DNA of 64,000 nt from Streptomyces spinoverrucosus (GTDB lineage: Bacteria; Actinomycetota; Actinomycetes; Streptomycetales; Streptomycetaceae), in contig NZ_JADPZX010000001.1 in assembly GCF_015712165.1 (NCBI RefSeq), positions 2,046,001 to 2,110,000 of the forward strand, written 5' to 3'. Below are positions 60,449-64,000 of this stretch, piece by piece. The number at the start of each line of letters is the position of its first letter. Positions within the stretch are counted from its first letter, which is position 1. Under the pieces are notes generated by a model. The model saw only the letters and a program-made list of their open reading frames with translations. It ran no database searches and was not told the DNA's origin. The translations under genes and the position numbers were made by a program.

Positions 60449-60537
60449 GGGTTCCACCCGGTTTGCTTGAGTCGATCGCTTCACGCCAAAGACGCTAACG
60501 CCTGCCACTGACAATGCGCCCCGACGCCGGTCCGGCC

Positions 60538-60546
60538 TGTGGATAA
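60538..60546. promoter_or_regulatory. DnaA-box-like site upstream of recA
   Basis: TGTGGATAA, an exact complement of the DnaA box TTATCCACA. A 15-base identity GCCTGTGGATAACTC is shared with the site at 66-80 of the window. A single site is weak evidence for DnaA control. Confidence 0.4.
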
Positions 60547-60609
60547 CTCGGGCACTTCTCCATCAAATCCCTGTGGAAAACCCGTCGAGAGCCTCACCGG
60601 AGCCTCCAT

Positions 60610-60625
60610 AAGAATGGATGTTCGA
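60610..60625 (-). promoter_or_regulatory. LexA (SOS) box of recA
   Basis: Read leftward, TCGAACATCCATTCTT has a perfect proximal half (CGAAC) and a degraded distal half. The same GAACATCCATTC sequence is what I recall from the published Streptomyces recA promoter, supporting the call. Confidence 0.78.
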
Positions 60626-61664
60626 TTTTGGTGTCAAGCTCACCACACGGCACTTCCGAGACTACGACCGCGCACCGACACCAGTCCCCGATTCCCGCAC
60701 CACCGCCCGAACTCCGCCCTGCTTCCCCCGTCGTACGACAGGTGTCTCCGGCCGTACGACGACCGCACCGGACCGCCTCCGCCAGGCTCCGGGCACGGAA
60801 CCCCCCACGCCGCCGACGCAGATCACCACCCACGCCGCCGGCCGCGCCCCGTCTCCGGGAACCGCCGTCTCTCGCCTCTGCCACGCGACCGCGCTCCTCC
60901 TGATCGCCTCCGGGCTGGCGCACCTGGTGGTGTTCGCGGTCGACGGCGGCCCGTGGGTCGGGCCCGTCTCCTGGCGCAAGCCGGTGACCTTCGGGCTGTC
61001 TTTCGGGGTGACGCTGATGGCGGTCACCTGGGTCACGTCGTATCTGCGGATCGCGCCGAAGGTCCGTGCCGTGCTGCTCGTCCTGTTCGCCGCCGACTGT
61101 GTGGTGGAGGTCGGCGGCATCACCCTTCAGGCATGGCGTCGGGTGCCCTCGCACCTCGACATGGAGACGCCCTTCGACACTGTGGTGTCGATGACGCTCG
61201 CGGTGGGCGGCGGCGTCCTGGTGGTCCTGCTCACCGTCTTCGCGATCGCGTCGTTCCGGCACCGGCCTTCGGGTCCGGTGGGCATGGCCCTCGCCGTGCG
61301 GTCCGGGTTCGCCGTCCTGCTCGTCGCGCTGGTCTCGGGCGCGGCGATGATCGTGCGCGGCGTGATCCTCGTCCGGACCGGCGACCAAGAGGCGGCGTAC
61401 CGCTCAACGGCCCCGCTGAAGCCGCTTCACGGGGTCAGTCTGCACGCGGTACTGGTCCTGCCCGCGCTGGTCTGGCTGCTCTCCCGCACCCCGTGGAGCG
61501 AGCAGGTCCGCGGCCGGATCGTCGGGGTGGCGGTCGGCTGCTATGGGGCGGCGGTCGCCGGCGCCACGGTGTGGGCCGTGCTCACGCACTGGCTGACGGC
61601 CGCAGCAAGCCCCCTTACTGGCGGCGAGCAAGCCCCTTCTGACGCCCGAGCAGGCCCCTTATGA
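60618..61664 (+). CDS. Multi-pass membrane protein of unknown function
   Basis: Up to 348 aa. The only in-frame ATG upstream of the membrane part is at 60618, which lies inside the recA LexA box and has only a distant GGAG, so the start is uncertain and the first ~85 Pro/Thr/Arg-rich residues may not be translated. Seven or so membrane helices follow (for example TALLLIASGLAHLVVFAV, LLVLFAADCVVEVGGIT, FAVLLVALVSGAAMIVRG). Conserved-looking WRKPVTFGLSFGV after the first helix resembles a family of actinobacterial membrane proteins near recA. Its 3' end overlaps the convergent transporter gene by six bases. Confidence 0.68.
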   Translation: MFDFGVKLTTRHFRDYDRAPTPVPDSRTTARTPPCFPRRTTGVSGRTTTAPDRLRQAPGTEPPTPPTQITTHAAGRAPSPGTAVSRLCHATALLLIASGLAHLVVFAVDGGPWVGPVSWRKPVTFGLSFGVTLMAVTWVTSYLRIAPKVRAVLLVLFAADCVVEVGGITLQAWRRVPSHLDMETPFDTVVSMTLAVGGGVLVVLLTVFAIASFRHRPSGPVGMALAVRSGFAVLLVALVSGAAMIVRGVILVRTGDQEAAYRSTAPLKPLHGVSLHAVLVLPALVWLLSRTPWSEQVRGRIVGVAVGCYGAAVAGATVWAVLTHWLTAAASPLTGGEQAPSDARAGPL

Positions 61665-62993
61665 ACGCCCCTCCGCGGAGCCTTGCCCCGACTCCACCGA
61701 CTCTCCTGGCCGCCCCGGCTGCCTCGCCGAGCCTTCGACCGATCCCCCGTGCTCCCCCTGCTCCCCAGACTCCGCCGCCCGCAGCCGCCCCCATATTCGC
61801 CCCGCGCTGGTAACGAGCCCCCTCCCCGGTGCTCGTCTCCGATGGCCGTGCACCCGAGGGTCGTCCGTGACGTCGTACCGCTTCACATATGCCCCGAGGA
61901 ACGCCTGGAGCGTGGCGACCGCCGGGATGGCGATCAGCGCGCCGACCGCTCCGAGCAGGGCCGTGCCCGCGACGACCGACCCGAAGGCGACGGCGGGGTG
62001 GATGTCGACGGTCTTGGCGGTCAGCTTGGGCTGCAGCACGTAGTTCTCGAACTGCTGGTAGATCACGACGAAGATCAGCACCCACAGCGCGAACCAGGGA
62101 TCGACCGTGAAGGCGATCAGCATGGGCAGGGCACCGGCGAGATAGGTGCCGATGGTGGGGATGAACTGCGACACGAGCCCCACCCAGACGGCCAGCACGG
62201 GCGCGTACGGCACACCCAGGACTTCCAGCAATATGTAGTGCGCCACTCCCGAGACGAGCGCCATCAGTCCGCGCGAGTACAGATAGCCGCCGGTCTTGTT
62301 GACGGCGATCTCCCACGCGCGCAGCACCTCGGCCTGCCGGGCGGGCGGCAGCACGGAGCACAGGGCGCGGCGCAGCCTCGGGCCGTCGGCGGCGAAGTAG
62401 AACGCGAACAGGGTGATCGTCAGCAGCTGGAACAGGCCCCCGAGGACCTGCGCGGACACGTCCAGGACGCCGGTGGCGCTGTTCTGAACGTAGTTGCGCA
62501 GCCAGTCGGAGCGGAGCAGGCCCTCCTGGATGTCCACGCGTCTCAGGTCGGTCTTGAAGTGGGCGTTGATCCAGTTGATGACGGAGTCGAGGTAGTCCGG
62601 GAAGCCCTCGACCATCGTGATGATCTGTCCCGCGAGCATCGAGCCGAGCAGCGTGACGAAACCCGCGGACGCGATCATCACGGCCAGGAAGACCAGGCCG
62701 GTGCCCAGCCCCCGGCGCATTCCGCGCGAGGCCATCCAGCTCACGGCGGGCTCGATGGCGAGGGCCAGGAAGAACGCGATCAGGATGTTGATCAGCAGGC
62801 CGGTGAGCTGGTGGAAGGCCCAACTGCCCAGCTGGAACACGGCGACCAGGGCCAGCGCCAGCACCATGGCACGCGGCAGCCAGCGCGGCATGTGCCTGCC
62901 GGCCGCGACGGCGCCACCGGCGGGAGGCCGGGTGGGCGGCGTCGTGCCGGAGGGGGATGCGTGCGGGGCTGCCTGCCCGGTCTCGTCTGCCAC
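61659..62993 (-). CDS. AI-2E/PerM-family membrane transporter
   Basis: About 444 aa from GTG 62993 (GGTGAG nine bases upstream); an ATG at 63011 is possible but lacks a ribosome-binding site. Eight membrane helices in the AI-2E/PerM pattern: an N-terminal pair (LALALVAVFQLGSWAF, GLLINILIAFFLALAIEPAVSW), a long middle loop with DIQEGLLRSDWLRNYVQ, then the conserved QFIPTIGTYLAGALPMLIAF and FVVIYQQFENYVLQPKL. The family includes TqsA, an autoinducer-2 exporter, but actual substrates of most members are unknown. The C-terminal ~75 residues are Gly/Ser/Glu-rich and disordered. Confidence 0.85.
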   Translation of the reverse strand: MADETGQAAPHASPSGTTPPTRPPAGGAVAAGRHMPRWLPRAMVLALALVAVFQLGSWAFHQLTGLLINILIAFFLALAIEPAVSWMASRGMRRGLGTGLVFLAVMIASAGFVTLLGSMLAGQIITMVEGFPDYLDSVINWINAHFKTDLRRVDIQEGLLRSDWLRNYVQNSATGVLDVSAQVLGGLFQLLTITLFAFYFAADGPRLRRALCSVLPPARQAEVLRAWEIAVNKTGGYLYSRGLMALVSGVAHYILLEVLGVPYAPVLAVWVGLVSQFIPTIGTYLAGALPMLIAFTVDPWFALWVLIFVVIYQQFENYVLQPKLTAKTVDIHPAVAFGSVVAGTALLGAVGALIAIPAVATLQAFLGAYVKRYDVTDDPRVHGHRRRAPGRGLVTSAGRIWGRLRAAESGEQGEHGGSVEGSARQPGRPGESVESGQGSAEGRS

Positions 62994-63050
62994 GCTGCAA
63001 GTCTCACCCATGGCACCGACAATCGGGTGACGTCCTGCGATCTTCGTGGG

Positions 63051-63245
63051 TCAGCGCTTTTCCTGTGGCACGTTCATGACCGTACAGACCACGCGCCACA
63101 CGTCCTTGGCCTCCCAGCCGGCGTCGAGCGCCTGGTACACGGTGCGTTGGCCGAGCTCCGACATCACATGATCGCGCGCGAAGGTGTCGGCGTAACCCGA
63201 ACCGAAGTGCTCCGCCATCCGCTCCCAGAAGACCGTCAACCTCAT
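63051..63245 (-). CDS. DUF3046 small protein
   Basis: 64 aa: MRLTVFWERMAEHFGSGYAD at the start, then DHVMSELGQRTVYQALDAGWEAKDVWRVVC. This matches the actinobacterial DUF3046 family, which is generally located close to recA, as I recall. It is a helical cytosolic protein with no known function. It lies 58 bases upstream of the transporter on the same strand and could share its transcript. Confidence 0.85.
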   Translation of the reverse strand: MRLTVFWERMAEHFGSGYADTFARDHVMSELGQRTVYQALDAGWEAKDVWRVVCTVMNVPQEKR

Positions 63246-63325
63246 GACACCAGTATCCCGCCCCTGAGTGTGGGCCCGAGCCGGGAGCGCATGCCGAGAC
63301 CGCTTTCCGTCCTACGGTCTGAGCC

Positions 63326-64000
63326 ATGGCCGAAACAGGAGCTTCACCACTCCCCCCGACGCCCCCGGCGCACTCCCCGTTGTTCCGCGCCGAGCAGTTC
63401 GTCTGGCTCACCGCGCGCGTGCTGGAGCAGCGCCTCTTCGCGTACCACTTCCTCCACGGCAACGCCGACCCGGTGGAGACGGCACTGGACGCCTACCGCA
63501 ACCAGGACGGCGGATACGGCCACGCCCTGGAGCCCGATCTGCGCGGTCCGGTGAGCCAGCCGCTGCACACCGCGCACGCCCTGCGTGTGTTGGACTCCAT
63601 CGGGCGCTGCGGCGGCCAGCGCGTGGAGCGCGTATGCCGCTATCTGACATCCGTCTCCACGCCGGACGGCGCGCTGCCGGCGATCCATCCCAGCCAACGC
63701 GGCTATCCGACCGCGCCCTTCGTCCCGGTCGTCGACGACCCGCCCAGCGAACTCCTCGCCACCGGACCGGTGGTGGGCCTGTTGCACCGCAACGAGGTGT
63801 GGCACGCCTGGCTGTTCCGGGCCACGGATTTCTGCTGGCAGGCGGTCGAGTCCCTGGAGAAGTCCCATCCCTACGAGATCCAGGCGGCCGTGGCCTTCCT
63901 GGACTCCGCACCCGACCGCCCGCGCGCGGAGGCGGCCGCCGACCGCCTGGGCCGCCTCGTCCGCGAACACCGCCTCGCCGCCCTCGACCCCGACCGCCTG
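63326..64000 (+). CDS. Alpha/alpha-barrel-type hypothetical protein, cut by window edge
   Basis: At least 225 codons from ATG 63326; it stays open to the window end. The N-terminus (about residues 20-100) contains a QDGGYGHALEPDLRGP stretch and an Arg/Leu-rich helix pair. The QDGGYG motif is reminiscent of the QW-type repeats in prenyltransferase/terpene-cyclase alpha6-alpha6 barrels. Catalytic DXDD or zinc ligands are not evident in the visible part, so it may be a non-catalytic member. Codon bias is strong. It is divergent from DUF3046. Confidence 0.7.
   Translation, partial: MAETGASPLPPTPPAHSPLFRAEQFVWLTARVLEQRLFAYHFLHGNADPVETALDAYRNQDGGYGHALEPDLRGPVSQPLHTAHALRVLDSIGRCGGQRVERVCRYLTSVSTPDGALPAIHPSQRGYPTAPFVPVVDDPPSELLATGPVVGLLHRNEVWHAWLFRATDFCWQAVESLEKSHPYEIQAAVAFLDSAPDRPRAEAAADRLGRLVREHRLAALDPDRL

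Overview
This is a high-GC actinobacterial chromosome segment, almost certainly Streptomyces. Coding regions are strongly GC-biased at the third codon position, GTG/TTG starts are common, and the gene order (recX-recA, gluABCD, miaB, miaA, dapF, rshA, hflX, lexA, nrdR-nrdJ, dinG-like, rnhB) matches, as far as I remember, the core region around SCO5768-SCO5815 of S. coelicolor. No rRNA, tRNA, CRISPR array or prophage was seen. One IS30-family insertion sequence is present.

Left part (1-20 kb): a RecQ helicase with a C-terminal phosphoribosyltransferase-like domain, two unknown proteins, ribonuclease HII, and a divergent TetR/MFS efflux pair with two perfect operators. Then come an ADP-ribosylglycohydrolase overlapping a histidine phosphatase, a DUF4937 protein, a TerD protein and an ArsR-type regulator with a small partner. 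The DNA-supply and SOS block follows: nrdR-nrdJ behind two NrdR boxes, lexA behind a LexA box, and a DinG-type helicase. A 37-38 bp tandem repeat lies between the nrdR and lexA promoters.

Middle (20-41 kb): a three-gene siderophore-type cluster (GNAT acyltransferase, IucA/IucC synthetase, class III aminotransferase-fold protein). The aminotransferase-like protein has Glu where the PLP lysine belongs and several other changed cofactor positions. Next are two tandem paralogous secreted serine-protease lipoproteins that share an unfamiliar Trp/Asp-rich N-terminal module. An IS30 element has jumped into the loop of the terminator hairpin behind them. Then hflX, a secreted M1 metallopeptidase, rshA, dapF, a membrane protein with eight 24-bp coding repeats, miaA, two small acidic or antitoxin-like proteins, an extradiol-dioxygenase-like protein and miaB.

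Right part (41-64 kb): a NarL-type two-component pair facing a TrkA-C/CPA2 cation antiporter pair, unknown proteins, a MazG-like protein and a TAXI solute-binding protein. Then an OmpR-type two-component pair, the glutamate ABC transporter gluABCD with a strong hairpin between gluB and gluC, an FAD monooxygenase, a cysteine dioxygenase-like/rhodanese pair, recX-recA with a LexA box, an AI-2E-type transporter, DUF3046 and a truncated alpha/alpha-barrel-type gene at the right edge.

Several places show short tandem amplification at gene ends (45.1 kb, 49.2 kb), inside genes (36.8 kb, 59.1 kb) or between genes (16.3 kb, 32.6 kb). The two most unusual observations are the active-site-degenerate aminotransferase in the siderophore cluster and the IS30 insertion into a terminator loop. 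All start choices come from visible ribosome-binding sites and family knowledge; no database search was possible.
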